Part shown: positions 17,302 through 26,564 of the stretch, one piece after another
Position numbering within the stretch: the first letter of the stretch is position 1
Layout of the letters: each line of letters opens with the position of its first letter
Source of the DNA: Iphinoe sp. HA4291-MV1
GTDB lineage: Bacteria; Cyanobacteriota; Cyanobacteriia; Cyanobacteriales; Nostocaceae
Assembly: GCA_019359415.1 (NCBI GenBank)
Contig: JAHHHH010000007.1
Location: 83,728 to 147,727 of the forward strand
Reading direction: 5' to 3'
DNA: 64,000 bases
Position numbers and translations under genes: made by a program
The notes under the pieces: model-generated
Databases searched by the model: none
The model's input: the letters and a program-made list of their open reading frames with translations, nothing else
Told to the model about the DNA's origin: nothing

Positions 17302-17568
17302 TTAATCATTCCACTCCCCTCGAGATGGTAAAGGTCTACGTACAGGTGTACGCGTCAGTTCATCATCTCTTGGGGTTTCACCCCTCAACCACTGACGGAT
17401 CGCCACCTCAATAACTTTACTTGGGTCATTGGTAAGATGCTGAATTTGTTCTAGTAACTCGGAATCTAGGCGAATGGCAATTTCTACCTTGTCGGCAAGT
17501 CTTTGTTCCGCATCAATAGCATTCTCGTTCATATTCATAGGGTAATACTGTTGAATTTGTTTTTCCAA
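17302..17568 (-). CDS. Small ribbon-helix-helix-like protein
   Basis: An 88-residue protein with a stretch KVEIAIRLDSELLEQIQHL followed by DPSKVIEVAIRQWLRGE. One short beta strand plus two helices is the layout of CopG/MetJ-type DNA-binding domains, often antitoxins or small repressors. The C-terminal tail TRTPVRRPLPSRGEWND is basic and probably unstructured. The start could be residue 1 or the Met at residue 11 or 13. No toxin gene is adjacent. The family call rests on weak pattern similarity only. Confidence 0.5.
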   Translation of the reverse strand: MEKQIQQYYPMNMNENAIDAEQRLADKVEIAIRLDSELLEQIQHLTNDPSKVIEVAIRQWLRGETPRDDELTRTPVRRPLPSRGEWND

Positions 17569-17749
17569 GGCTTTGTAAAGTCGCTCTATTCAAACCAATG
17601 TGGCTCTTGCAGGTAGCAGTCGCTCATGAAGTCCGTATTTTTGTACTTCTTGTTGTTTATTGTACGCCTCTAACTGATAAATACGAGAAGCTATGCATAG
17701 ACCTTCATATCTTCATTTGAAAGTCCACAAACTAATATTCATTTGTCAG

Positions 17750-17888
17750 TAGTCATTAGTCAATAGTCATTAGTCATTAGTCATTAGTCATTAGTTATTC
17801 CTCTTGTCCCCCTGTCGCCCATTGCCCATTGCCCATTGCCCCTTGCCCATTGCCCCTTGCCCATTGCCCATTGCCCCTTGCCCCTTGC
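17750..17888. repeat. Two adjacent short tandem repeats upstream of lepA
   Basis: A (TAGTCAT)n-type array at about 17750-17797 is followed by a mixed CCCATTG/CCCCTTG array at about 17817-17888. Such STRRs are typical of filamentous cyanobacteria. The second array reads open into lepA and makes a false N-terminal extension ([16 protein letters not shown]). Confidence 0.85.
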
Positions 17889-17969
17889 AACGTCTTAGCT
17901 AAGAAAGTATTAAAATACGTTAAGTATATTGCTGTTTTATTCCTTGTTGCTGATAAAGCAAAGAAGTCT

Positions 17970-19781
17970 ATGACTGACGTTCCCGCAAATCGTATTCGGA
18001 ATTTTTGTATTATTGCTCATATTGACCACGGAAAATCTACCCTAGCAGACCGATTGCTGCAAGTGACAGGCACTGTAGATCAGCGGGAAATGAAGGAACA
18101 ATTTCTCGATAACATGGATTTGGAACGGGAGCGCGGCATTACTATTAAGCTGCAAGCAGCCCGAATGAACTACAAGGCAAAAGATGGTCAAACATATGTA
18201 CTGAATTTAATTGATACGCCAGGGCATGTGGATTTTTCGTATGAAGTGTCTCGCAGTCTTGCTGCTTGCGAAGGGGCGCTGTTGGTAGTAGATGCTTCTC
18301 AGGGAGTGGAAGCTCAGACTTTGGCAAATGTCTACTTAGCTTTAGAGCATAACCTGGAAATTATCCCGGTTCTGAATAAAATTGACTTACCTGGAGCAGA
18401 ACCAGAGCGGGTCATCAAGGAAATTGAAGAAATCATTGGTTTAGATTGCAGTGGTGCAATTCTCGCCTCTGCTAAAGAGGGAATTGGCATTGATGATATT
18501 TTAGAGGCAATTGTCGATCGCATACCACCGGCACAAAACACAGTCAGCGATCGCTTACGAGCATTGATTTTTGATAGCTACTACGATAGCTACCGAGGAG
18601 TCATTGTTTATTTTCGGGTGATGGATGGCACACTCAAGAAGGGTGATCGCATCTACCTCATGGCTTCTGGCAAGGAATACGAAATTGATGAGTTAGGAGT
18701 GCTTTCTCCCACCCAAAAGCAGGTTGAAGAACTGCACGCTGGAGAAGTCGGTTATTTAGCTGCAGCAATTAAAGCTGTGGCTGATGCACGGGTGGGAGAC
18801 ACAATGACTTTATCCAACGCCAAAGCCGCTGAACCTTTGTCTGGTTACAAAGAAGCTAACCCAATGGTCTTCTGTGGAATGTTCCCCATTGATGCTGACC
18901 AATTTGAAGACTTGCGCGAAGCCTTGGATAAGCTGAAACTTAACGATGCAGCACTGCACTTTGAACCAGAAACCTCTAGCGCAATGGGTTTTGGTTTCCG
19001 CTGTGGCTTCTTAGGCTTGCTGCACATGGAAATTGTGCAAGAACGCTTAGAGCGAGAGTATGACCTAGACTTAATCATTACAGCTCCTTCTGTTGTTTAC
19101 AAGGTACATACCCTCAAGGGCGAGGAAGTGTACATCGACAACCCCAGTCACCTACCCTCTCCCAACGAACGGGAAAAAATTGAAGAACCCTACGTTCAAG
19201 TGGATATGATTACGCCAGAAACTTACGTCGGTACTTTGATGGAGTTGTCGCAAAATCGGCGTGGTGTCTTTAAAGATATGAAATATCTCACCCAAGGACG
19301 CACCACACTCACTTATGAGTTGCCCTTGGCAGAAGTTGTCACAGACTTTTTTGACCAAATGAAATCTCGCTCACGTGGATATGCCAGTATGGAATATCAA
19401 CTAATTGGCTACCGAGAAAATCCCCTAGTTAAGCTCGATATTTTAATTAATAGCGAGCCAGTGGATTCTTTGGCAATGATTGTCCATAGAGATAAAGCAT
19501 ACAACGTCGGGCGGTCAATGGCAGAAAAACTTAAAGAATTGATTCCCCGGCATCAATTCAAAGTACCAATTCAAGCAGCTATTGGTAGTAAAATTATTGC
19601 CAGTGAACACATCCCGGCATTGCGGAAAGATGTACTTGCCAAATGCTACGGCGGTGACATTAGCCGGAAGAAGAAACTCTTGCAGAAGCAGGCAAAAGGT
19701 AAAAAGCGGATGAAAGCTGTGGGTACAGTGGATGTACCGCAAGAAGCTTTTATGGCAGTACTGCGTTTAGATCAGCAGTAA
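17970..19781 (+). CDS. lepA: Elongation factor 4 (LepA), ribosome back-translocase
   Basis: A membrane- and ribosome-associated GTPase of about 603 residues. G1 is [14 protein letters not shown]2 RERGITIK, G3 [10 protein letters not shown]4 NKIDLPGA and G5 SAKEGIG. The LepA-specific C-terminal region is present ([49 protein letters not shown]). The frame is open upstream through a tandem repeat to 17829, but ATG 17970 ([12 protein letters not shown]) matches the family start. No domain IV of EF-G is present, as expected for LepA. Confidence 0.95.
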   Translation: MTDVPANRIRNFCIIAHIDHGKSTLADRLLQVTGTVDQREMKEQFLDNMDLERERGITIKLQAARMNYKAKDGQTYVLNLIDTPGHVDFSYEVSRSLAACEGALLVVDASQGVEAQTLANVYLALEHNLEIIPVLNKIDLPGAEPERVIKEIEEIIGLDCSGAILASAKEGIGIDDILEAIVDRIPPAQNTVSDRLRALIFDSYYDSYRGVIVYFRVMDGTLKKGDRIYLMASGKEYEIDELGVLSPTQKQVEELHAGEVGYLAAAIKAVADARVGDTMTLSNAKAAEPLSGYKEANPMVFCGMFPIDADQFEDLREALDKLKLNDAALHFEPETSSAMGFGFRCGFLGLLHMEIVQERLEREYDLDLIITAPSVVYKVHTLKGEEVYIDNPSHLPSPNEREKIEEPYVQVDMITPETYVGTLMELSQNRRGVFKDMKYLTQGRTTLTYELPLAEVVTDFFDQMKSRSRGYASMEYQLIGYRENPLVKLDILINSEPVDSLAMIVHRDKAYNVGRSMAEKLKELIPRHQFKVPIQAAIGSKIIASEHIPALRKDVLAKCYGGDISRKKKLLQKQAKGKKRMKAVGTVDVPQEAFMAVLRLDQQ

Positions 19782-19896
19782 TTCTACCGTTTCCTTACAT
19801 CTTGCACCAGTTAATTTATTGCAATTTTTGTAGGGGAGCCAGTACTTGATGAGGGTTTCCCGACAGAGGTATCTGGTGAGACCAGCGCTGCACCGA

Positions 19897-20006
19897 CGTC
19901 TCCCTTAGGAGAAGGGCGTTGGGCACTGCTTACCGTTCGCTCAAACTGCTATTTTTACGTTGACAGCAGTGCCCACCTGTTCGCGCAGCGTCTCCCTTAG
20001 GAGAAG
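19897..20006. repeat. Palindromic dispersed repeat after lepA
   Basis: CGTCTCCCTTAGGAGAAG occurs twice in direct orientation (19897-19914 and 19989-20006), and between them TGGGCACTGCT (19920-19930) pairs with AGCAGTGCCCA (19965-19975). The structure is like a small composite repeat. It fills most of the gap between lepA and the dioxygenase gene. Confidence 0.65.
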
Positions 20007-20074
20007 AGTTTTGAGAATGGTGCAAGATTTCAGTTTTGCTCAGAATGACAGTTAACCGAGAAGTATTGAATCGC

Positions 20075-21016
20075 ATGGTCAAGATTCCAATTATTGATTT
20101 TTCTCTCTTTACCAGTGGTCATGCAACAGCTAGGCAAACTGTAGTTCAGCAAATTTATCAAGCTTGCCATCAAATTGGATTTATGTACTTAAAAAAAACA
20201 AAAATATCAAATGACTTAATTAACCAAGTATTTCAACAAAGCAAAAACTTCTTTGAATTACCTTTCACACTGAAGCAGCAGTTAGCTTGGAGTGATGAAT
20301 TTAGTAATCAAGGTTACGTTGGTCTTGAGAGAGAACGTCTTAACCCTAACAACCCAGGAGACTTGAAAGAGGCATTTAATATTGGTAAACAAAAGGCAAC
20401 GAATCATACAGATGTCACAGATAAATTATCCATTATATTCACTGCCTCAGCTTCTCCGGCAAAAAACCCTCACATTCTCACCTTCTACGGAGCTTGTACA
20501 GAACTTGCTAACAAGGTGCTGCAAGCATTTGCTTTGGCTTTAGAATTGCCAGAAGATTTTTTTACGACAAACCATAGCCAGCAAAATCATACCTTGCGAC
20601 TACTGCACTATCCATCTTTGTCGCAGTCACCTAAACGAGGACAAGTTCGCGCTGGTGAACATTCCGACTATGGCAGCATGACCTTGCTGTTTCAAGATGA
20701 AGTTGGAGGATTGGAAGTACGAACAGCATCAGGTGAGTGGATTGCAGCTTCACCCATTCCTGATTCTGTTATAGTCAACACTGGCGATTTAATGGAACGC
20801 TGGACAAACCATATATTTTGCTCAACTAAGCATCGGGTGATGATTCCAAATGATGATAGGGTAAAGCAGTCAAGATATTCTGTGGCGTTTTTCTGTCATC
20901 CTAATGACGATACAGAAATTGTTTGTCTAGAAAGCTGTCAGAGGCATAAATCACCTATTTATCCTCCTATTCTTGCAGGAGAGTATCTTTTGAGCCGTTT
21001 ACAGGCAACTTATTAA
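20075..21016 (+). CDS. 2-oxoglutarate/Fe(II)-dependent dioxygenase (isopenicillin N synthase type)
   Basis: A 313-residue member of the plant-type DIOX/IPNS superfamily. The N-terminal domain begins VKIPIIDFSLF and carries GFMYLKK and a FFELP motif. The iron ligands His and Asp are in GEHSDYGSMTLL and the distal His in STKHRV; the 2-oxoglutarate-binding Arg-x-Ser is in KQSRYSVAFFCHP. Substrate is unknown; cyanobacterial members have been suggested in oxidation of secondary metabolites or hormones. The frame is open to 20036; Met at 20075 (MVKIPIIDFS) is chosen because the domain starts there. No biosynthetic neighbours help the assignment. Confidence 0.85.
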   Translation: MVKIPIIDFSLFTSGHATARQTVVQQIYQACHQIGFMYLKKTKISNDLINQVFQQSKNFFELPFTLKQQLAWSDEFSNQGYVGLERERLNPNNPGDLKEAFNIGKQKATNHTDVTDKLSIIFTASASPAKNPHILTFYGACTELANKVLQAFALALELPEDFFTTNHSQQNHTLRLLHYPSLSQSPKRGQVRAGEHSDYGSMTLLFQDEVGGLEVRTASGEWIAASPIPDSVIVNTGDLMERWTNHIFCSTKHRVMIPNDDRVKQSRYSVAFFCHPNDDTEIVCLESCQRHKSPIYPPILAGEYLLSRLQATY

Positions 21017-21032
21017 CAGTTATCAGTTATCA

Positions 21033-21171
21033 GTTATTGATCGCCTGGGTAGATTAATTCGGATTTGGGTCGATGGAGGGCATCGTGGCAAGGATTTTAG
21101 CCACTGGGTAATTGATGTTTATCGCTGGTTTTGGAGCGTTGTCACACGTCATGAACAGCAGAAAGGCTTAC
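21033..21171 (+). pseudogene. IS5-family transposase internal fragment
   Basis: One frame reads RIWVDGGHRGKDFSHWVIDV, then YRWFWSVVTRHEQQKG, which is the second DDE aspartate region (VDGGYRG) of IS5/IS1031-like transposases. Neither the start nor the C-terminal part is present, and the fragment stops at the 3' end of the flv1-type gene. A TTATCAG short repeat precedes it. It is a decayed leftover with no function expected. Confidence 0.7.
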
Positions 21172-21179
21172 CGAGGTTC

Positions 21180-22892
21180 TTAGTAATGATTTCCCGACTT
21201 ACGATGATGCACAGCGGTAATCCCCTCACCATCCAGCACTTTACCATTATCCACAGTCGCATAAACAAGCCAATGATCGCCTACTTCCATCCGACTTTTT
21301 ACGGAGCATTCCAGGTAAGCTAAAGCATCATTGAGAATGGGAGAGCCGTTTCCAGCTTCTTGTGTTGCGACATCATCGAATCGGTTTTGTCCTGGACCAA
21401 AAGGTTTGAGGAAGTGCTTCATTAAGCCGATGTGGTTTCCCTCTTTCAAGACATTAAGGACAAAATTGTTACCAGAATGTGTCAGTGTTTCTACAGCACG
21501 CTCTTTCGCGACAGCAATGGTTAAACCAGGTGGATTAAAGCTTGCTTGAGAGACCCAAGAGGCTAACATCGCACTGGATATTTCGCCTTGCTTTGCTGTG
21601 AGGATACACAGTGAACCCACAACGCGTCCGACTGCTTGTTCAGTAGTTGTGGCGCTTTGGCTTGGAGTACGCACTTTTTTAGCTTTCTTCAGTGCTTGGG
21701 CGAAATCAGTTCCTGCTTCTTCACACATTTGCAGGGTGGCATCATTAGGTTTAAACTTCACCCTGATGGTTTCAAAACCAAATCGATAGCCAGCATCTCT
21801 CAATTTACCCTCGATAATATCGACAGCTTCTCCACTCCAGCCAAAGGAACCAAAGACACCAGCAAGTTTGTTGTTAGTCGCACCTGAAAGTACAATACCC
21901 AAAGCGACTTGCACAGGAGTGGGTGCATGACCACCAAGGGTAGGAGAACCAATGATAAAGCCAGATGCTTTTTCCACTGCAGAGCGGATTTCTTCTGGAT
22001 CAGCAAATTCGCAGTTAATTGATTCTACAGCAACGCCCGCTTTTGTCATACCACGAGCGATCGCTTGGGAGAGAGTCGCTGTGTTTCCATACGCAGAAGC
22101 ATAAATCAATGCGACAGATGTATCTTGCGATGCTTGCTCCTGACACCATTGGCGATAAAATTCTGTTAGTTCAATTAAGCTGTAGCGTACTAATGGTCCA
22201 TGCCCAGTCGCATACATTCTCACGGGTAAATCGCCAAGTTTATCGAGTGCAGTTTCGACTTGACGAGCGTGGGGAGCCATCAGACAATCAAAATAATAGC
22301 GTTTATCTTCGTTAAAGGTTTCCCAGCCTTCATCAAAAACTTGGTCGCCACAGATATGCGCTCCAAAAAGCTTATCTGTGTAGAGAATTTCTGTTTGCGG
22401 ATCGTAGGTGCAAAGTAAGTCTGAATAACGGGGATTGGGAGTGGGGATAAATTGCAAATAATGACCTTTGCCCAAGTCTAAAGTTTCTTCCCCCCGCATG
22501 ACAATGACTGGTAAATCTGGGTTTTCCAGTGCGCCACGCAAATTTATTGCTCCTGGGTTAGAACAAACAAAGGTGATTTGCGGTGCAAGTTCTAACAAAG
22601 CTTTGAGAGTTGTGACGCGGTTGAGATTGATATGACCGAGAATGACGTAATCAATGTCTTTGAAATCAAACCGTTGCTGCAAAGCTTCCAGGTAAATTTC
22701 TGTAAATGTTTCTCCTGGAGGATCAATGAGGGCTGTTTTATCTCCTTTGATGAGATAAGAATTTGCAGTTGTCCCCTTTGCTAGAGCATATTCTATTTCA
22801 AATCTCAGGCGTGTCCAACTGCGGGAACGAAGCACAGTTGTGTCTGTAGCAATGGGGTAAACCTGAACGTCACGGGGCTTAGTTTCTGGCAT
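21180..22892 (-). CDS. flv1: Class C flavodiiron protein, Flv1 type
   Basis: A 570-residue three-domain flavoprotein: metallo-beta-lactamase-like domain (about 1-250), flavodoxin domain (about 258-400, SVALIYASAYGNTATLS) and C-terminal NAD(P)H:flavin reductase domain (about 420-570, SSAMLASWVSQASF). Flv1 works with Flv3 to reduce oxygen to water after photosystem I. The canonical diiron loop HxExDH is replaced here by GHINLNRVT, and another ligand region reads TPNPRYSD, a substitution pattern known for Flv1. Whether it is the vegetative (A) or heterocyst (B) form cannot be told by eye. It is the last gene of the flv3-hydrolase-flv1 group on this strand. Confidence 0.9.
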   Translation of the reverse strand: MPETKPRDVQVYPIATDTTVLRSRSWTRLRFEIEYALAKGTTANSYLIKGDKTALIDPPGETFTEIYLEALQQRFDFKDIDYVILGHINLNRVTTLKALLELAPQITFVCSNPGAINLRGALENPDLPVIVMRGEETLDLGKGHYLQFIPTPNPRYSDLLCTYDPQTEILYTDKLFGAHICGDQVFDEGWETFNEDKRYYFDCLMAPHARQVETALDKLGDLPVRMYATGHGPLVRYSLIELTEFYRQWCQEQASQDTSVALIYASAYGNTATLSQAIARGMTKAGVAVESINCEFADPEEIRSAVEKASGFIIGSPTLGGHAPTPVQVALGIVLSGATNNKLAGVFGSFGWSGEAVDIIEGKLRDAGYRFGFETIRVKFKPNDATLQMCEEAGTDFAQALKKAKKVRTPSQSATTTEQAVGRVVGSLCILTAKQGEISSAMLASWVSQASFNPPGLTIAVAKERAVETLTHSGNNFVLNVLKEGNHIGLMKHFLKPFGPGQNRFDDVATQEAGNGSPILNDALAYLECSVKSRMEVGDHWLVYATVDNGKVLDGEGITAVHHRKSGNHY

Positions 22893-22931
22893 AAGTCATC
22901 TTTAATAAAATTTAATATTGAACTGTATGCT

Positions 22932-23684
22932 TTATGTAGAGGCGACTTTAGCTAGTACATCGGCGAGCTGAGCAGGGTGAGAGAACATTGGGTAATGACC
23001 CGCAGGTAACTCAATTGCATCAACTCCAAGACGTTTGCGTGCAGCATATCGACACCATGCAGGTGAAAGTATTCGGTCTTCACCACAGACGATATATGTA
23101 CACTCCACATCTTGCCAAGCTTGTAGGGGACTGACCTCGCTTATGTATAAAAACTGCTGATTGCGTAACTTCGGAAATGCCCAACGTACCATATCTGGTG
23201 AGGAACCATGAAAGATAAACTCCATCGCGACAGCCTCGTCTTGTAAAGGGTTTATCCCCAACGCCGCCGGATTGAATATATTTGGCTCATCGCGGAACTG
23301 GTCTAACTTATCAGCTTCTGGCAGTTCGTAGCCTATTGCCTTGAGAAAGTTGGGATCTGCCTCATCATAAGACTGGTCGAGGAGACTTACACCGATGTGC
23401 GGGATCAGCCCATCAACGAAAACAAGCTGACGCACTGGACGCTGACTGGCAACGAGGGGGATAATTAAGCCTGCCATCGAGTGACCAACTAGCACCACAT
23501 CGTCTTCAAATCCTTGCAGTGCCTTGCTCACAACCTCGGCATATTGAGCGACACCAGCAGTGGGGTCTTCAATTGGGAGATCCACTGCTACCGTCTGATG
23601 ACCACGCGCTTCTATATCTTGGGTGAGTAGATCCCAACACCACGCGCCCAGGTAAGCACCGTGAACTAAACACAAAAGACTCAT
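22932..23684 (-). CDS. Alpha/beta hydrolase (esterase-like)
   Basis: A 250-residue hydrolase related to plant methylesterase/hydroxynitrile lyase-type enzymes. The oxyanion region is LCLVHGAYLGAWCW, the nucleophile elbow GHSMAGLI (Ser about residue 88), a probable acid in YIVCGEDRILSP and the catalytic His in LPAGHYPMFSHP. It lies between flv1 and flv3 on the same strand, with gaps of about 40 bases on either side, so co-transcription is likely. The substrate is unknown and a role in photoprotection would be an inference from context only. Confidence 0.8.
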   Translation of the reverse strand: MSLLCLVHGAYLGAWCWDLLTQDIEARGHQTVAVDLPIEDPTAGVAQYAEVVSKALQGFEDDVVLVGHSMAGLIIPLVASQRPVRQLVFVDGLIPHIGVSLLDQSYDEADPNFLKAIGYELPEADKLDQFRDEPNIFNPAALGINPLQDEAVAMEFIFHGSSPDMVRWAFPKLRNQQFLYISEVSPLQAWQDVECTYIVCGEDRILSPAWCRYAARKRLGVDAIELPAGHYPMFSHPAQLADVLAKVAST

Positions 23685-23722
23685 AAGCAGTTATCAGTTA
23701 TCAGTAGAGTGGACTGCTGTTG

Positions 23723-25447
23723 TTAATAATGGTTTCCAACTTTACGGTGGTGAACAGCAGTGAGGGCTTCTGGCTTACTCACTCGTCCTGCGTATACGGT
23801 ACTATATACAATCCAGTGGTCACCACCATCCATCCGACTGATGACTTCGCACTCCATATATGCTAGAGCGTCTGCAAGGATGGGTGTACCGTTTTCGGCT
23901 GGTTGGGTTCTGACTCCTTCAAAGCGATCAGCACCCGGGGCAAAGCGTTTGAGGAAGTGCTTCATCAATTTTTGATAGTTACCTTCTTCTAGGACGTTTA
24001 GCACGAATTTATCGCCCACTTGCATGAGTGATTCAATTGCCCTATCTTTGGCAACAGCGATGGATATTCCTATAGGTTGGAAGCTGGCTTGAGATACCCA
24101 AGAAGCTAGCATGGCGCTGGATACATCGCCTCTTTTAGCGGTGATGATATACAGTCCACCACTGATTCTACCCAATGCTTTGTCGAGTTCAGCACCTAGG
24201 GATTTCATGTGCTTGATGCTGCGATCGCGTGTCACCCACTGTCCTATGTCTGTCCCTGCTTCTTCACACTGCTTGTAGGTGTTTTCTGTGGGTGTTTGTT
24301 TAATCCGAATTGCTGGAAACGCTGGTATCAAACCCAAATTCCGGAATTGACTCAGCAACAGGTCAATTGGTTCGTCATCGCCACCGCCTGATTCAAAAAT
24401 GCCCACTGCTTGCTTTTCATTAACTGAGCCTAAAATGGTGCTGAGGGCGGCTTGGGTATCAGCTGCACCAGAAGCTGGAGGTATTCCGACGATAATACCA
24501 GCACAACGGCTGACAAGTTCCCGCAATTCTTGTAAGTCAACGCCTGCACGCAAGTCTACCATTTCTGTAGCGACGCCAGTTTTGGTAATACCGCTGGCAA
24601 TTGCTTGAGCTAGGCGATCGCTATAACCGTAATCTGAAACGTAAAAGACTCCTACACTCGTTTCTGCCTTGGCTTGAGTTTTACTCCAATTGCGATAACG
24701 CCCAGTGAGTTCGTCAACGTTATGTTGTAGCAACGGTCCGTGTCCCGTAGCAATTATGCTAATTTTTTTCAGTTCAGCCATCCGCTTGAGGGCAGACAAA
24801 ACTGAACGGGCATTGGGAGCCATGAGACATTCGTAGTAGTATTGAAAATCTGCTTCTATAGTTTTTAAGTCTTCGTCAAAGGTGTTATCTGAGCAATAAT
24901 GCATCCCAAACGCATCGCAGGTAAACAGAGTTTGGGTTTTATGGTCGAAGGTGAAGATGGTGTCAGGCCAGTGTAAATTTGGTGCAATGACAAATTCTAG
25001 TTCGTGTCCGTTGCCTAAATCCAGGCGATCGCCATTTTTCACAATTTGCCGCTTAAACGGACGATGCACCATATTCTCTAGAAACTGGATGGCGACTTTA
25101 GAACCGACAACCGTTACATCTGGCGCAAGTTGCAGAATATCTTTCACTAAACCGCTATGGTCTGGTTCAGTGTGGCTGATAATTAAATGATGAATATCTG
25201 CTGGATTAACTAAACCTTTAAGGGTATCTAAGTACAGTTGGCGAAACTTTTCGTGTGAGGTATCAACCAGAGCTATTTGCTCACCGCGTATGAGGAATGA
25301 GTTGTAGGTAGTACCATTCTGCAGACCGAACTCAATATCAAAGCGATCGCGATCCCAATCCAAAGAGCGAATTGCTGTTGTCTGGGGAGCAATCTCAGCA
25401 GTTTGCATGGTTAGCCTTTTCTTGGTTTTTTCGGTGAGCGCTACCAT
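23723..25447 (-). CDS. flv3: Class C flavodiiron protein, Flv3 type
   Basis: A three-domain flavodiiron protein of about 574 residues with an intact diiron site: HTEPDHSGL (His, Glu, Asp, His), APNLHWPD (His), TCDAFGMHY (Asp) and ATGHGPLLQHN (His). The flavodoxin domain starts VGVFYVSDYGYSDRLA and the flavin reductase domain contains SSAMLASWVSQASF. It would be the catalytically competent partner of the Flv1-type protein encoded two genes downstream. The frame extends to 25465, but ATG 25447 is preceded at good distance by AAGGAG, which decides the start. Metal ligand assignments follow the known family. Confidence 0.9.
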   Translation of the reverse strand: MVALTEKTKKRLTMQTAEIAPQTTAIRSLDWDRDRFDIEFGLQNGTTYNSFLIRGEQIALVDTSHEKFRQLYLDTLKGLVNPADIHHLIISHTEPDHSGLVKDILQLAPDVTVVGSKVAIQFLENMVHRPFKRQIVKNGDRLDLGNGHELEFVIAPNLHWPDTIFTFDHKTQTLFTCDAFGMHYCSDNTFDEDLKTIEADFQYYYECLMAPNARSVLSALKRMAELKKISIIATGHGPLLQHNVDELTGRYRNWSKTQAKAETSVGVFYVSDYGYSDRLAQAIASGITKTGVATEMVDLRAGVDLQELRELVSRCAGIIVGIPPASGAADTQAALSTILGSVNEKQAVGIFESGGGDDEPIDLLLSQFRNLGLIPAFPAIRIKQTPTENTYKQCEEAGTDIGQWVTRDRSIKHMKSLGAELDKALGRISGGLYIITAKRGDVSSAMLASWVSQASFQPIGISIAVAKDRAIESLMQVGDKFVLNVLEEGNYQKLMKHFLKRFAPGADRFEGVRTQPAENGTPILADALAYMECEVISRMDGGDHWIVYSTVYAGRVSKPEALTAVHHRKVGNHY

Positions 25448-25592
25448 AACGAGTCTCCTTAGCAACTGAGTATTTATTACTCTGCTCCTATTGTGACACG
25501 TTTTTTTTGTAACTTTTTTTTAAAAAATCTATAGTTAAGTTAAAAAAACTAAAAGTATCAGTGAGGGTGAGGGATGTAAAGGTGAGTAGCAG

Positions 25593-26450
25593 ATGAGAAA
25601 CACTCAGCAGACAATTTGGTTGGGGTTGATGATTGGAAATTCCCGTCTGCATTGGGCACACTTTACAGGCGAAACACTTATTCATACTTGGGACACAGAT
25701 TATCTACCAGCAGATGTTGTCCATCAACTGTCTCAATCTCAAACACTGAAGGACTTACCACCAGAGATTTTCCCAACCGCAGAAGAGGACAAGGGGACAA
25801 GGGGACAAGGGGACAAGGGGACAAGGAGACAAGGAGACAAGGAGACAAGGAGGATAAATTTCCCCTCCCCCCATCTCCCCCTCCCCCTCCTCCTAGCCTC
25901 TGTTGTTCCCAGTCAAACAGCACTGTGGCAAACTTATCCTAATGTTCGCATTATTACCTTAGATCAAGTCCCTGTAAAAGGGATGTATCCGACACTGGGA
26001 ATTGATCGCGCCTTGGCTTTGTGGGGTGCTGGGCAGAATTGGGGTTTTCCAATACTGGTGATTGACACCGGAACAGCACTGACATTTACAGGTGCTGATG
26101 CTAACCATTGTTTGGTTGGAGGCGCAATTCTTCCAGGATTGGGCTTGCAGCTTGCGACTCTTGCTGAACAAACAGGACAATTACCAACAGTCGAGTTACC
26201 TGAGCAATTACCCCAACGGTATGCTTTGAATACTCAAGAGGCGATGCAAAGTGGGGTAATTTATACTTTAGTTGCAGGAATCAAAGATTTTATTGAAGTG
26301 TGGTGGCGCGATTTTCCTGAAGGTAATGTTGCGGTAACTGGAGGCGATCGCGAGTTACTGGTAAATTATATGCGATCACTTTTTCCTGAAATTGCAGCAC
26401 GTTTAATTGTGGAACAGAATTTAATATTTTGGGGGATGTCGAGCAATTAA
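25593..26450 (+). CDS. coaX: Type III pantothenate kinase with an internal tandem-repeat insert
   Basis: Phosphorylates pantothenate, the first step of coenzyme A synthesis. Family motifs are [12 protein letters not shown] near residue 12, [13 protein letters not shown] near 130, [14 protein letters not shown] near 152, [11 protein letters not shown] and a late VTGGD. Between residues about 65 and 88 an octanucleotide repeat encodes GTRGQGDK-type units rich in Gly, Arg, Lys and Asp, followed by a Pro/Leu-rich stretch. This segment is absent from ordinary CoaX and probably forms a surface loop. Because the unit is 8 bases, gain or loss of one copy would shift the frame. The gene is divergent from flv3. 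Confidence 0.88.
   Translation: MRNTQQTIWLGLMIGNSRLHWAHFTGETLIHTWDTDYLPADVVHQLSQSQTLKDLPPEIFPTAEEDKGTRGQGDKGTRRQGDKETRRINFPSPHLPLPLLLASVVPSQTALWQTYPNVRIITLDQVPVKGMYPTLGIDRALALWGAGQNWGFPILVIDTGTALTFTGADANHCLVGGAILPGLGLQLATLAEQTGQLPTVELPEQLPQRYALNTQEAMQSGVIYTLVAGIKDFIEVWWRDFPEGNVAVTGGDRELLVNYMRSLFPEIAARLIVEQNLIFWGMSSN
25787..25850. repeat. (GGGGACAA)n octamer repeat inside coaX
   Basis: About eight tandem units, the first five GGGGACAA-like and the last three GGAGACAA. It lies inside the coaX reading frame and is read through in frame. A polypyrimidine stretch (about 25857-25895) follows directly. Confidence 0.92.
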
Positions 26451-26564
26451 GGCAAGAAGCAAACAAGCAAGGTATTCCAATGTCTGACTTAGTTACACTT
26501 TCCACTAGGAAAAGCCTATAAATGAAAATAGTTCGTATAGATTTTGAGTGAAGTATCCATCTTT

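Noticed and set aside
17829-17969. Open reading upstream of lepA through the tandem repeat ([12 protein letters not shown])
   Set aside because: The extra 47 residues are translation of a short tandem repeat; LepA proteins begin at [12 protein letters not shown], with ATG 17970.
25616-25942. Second long open frame across the coaX repeat
   Set aside because: It is an out-of-frame shadow produced because the octamer repeat has no stop codon in any frame.
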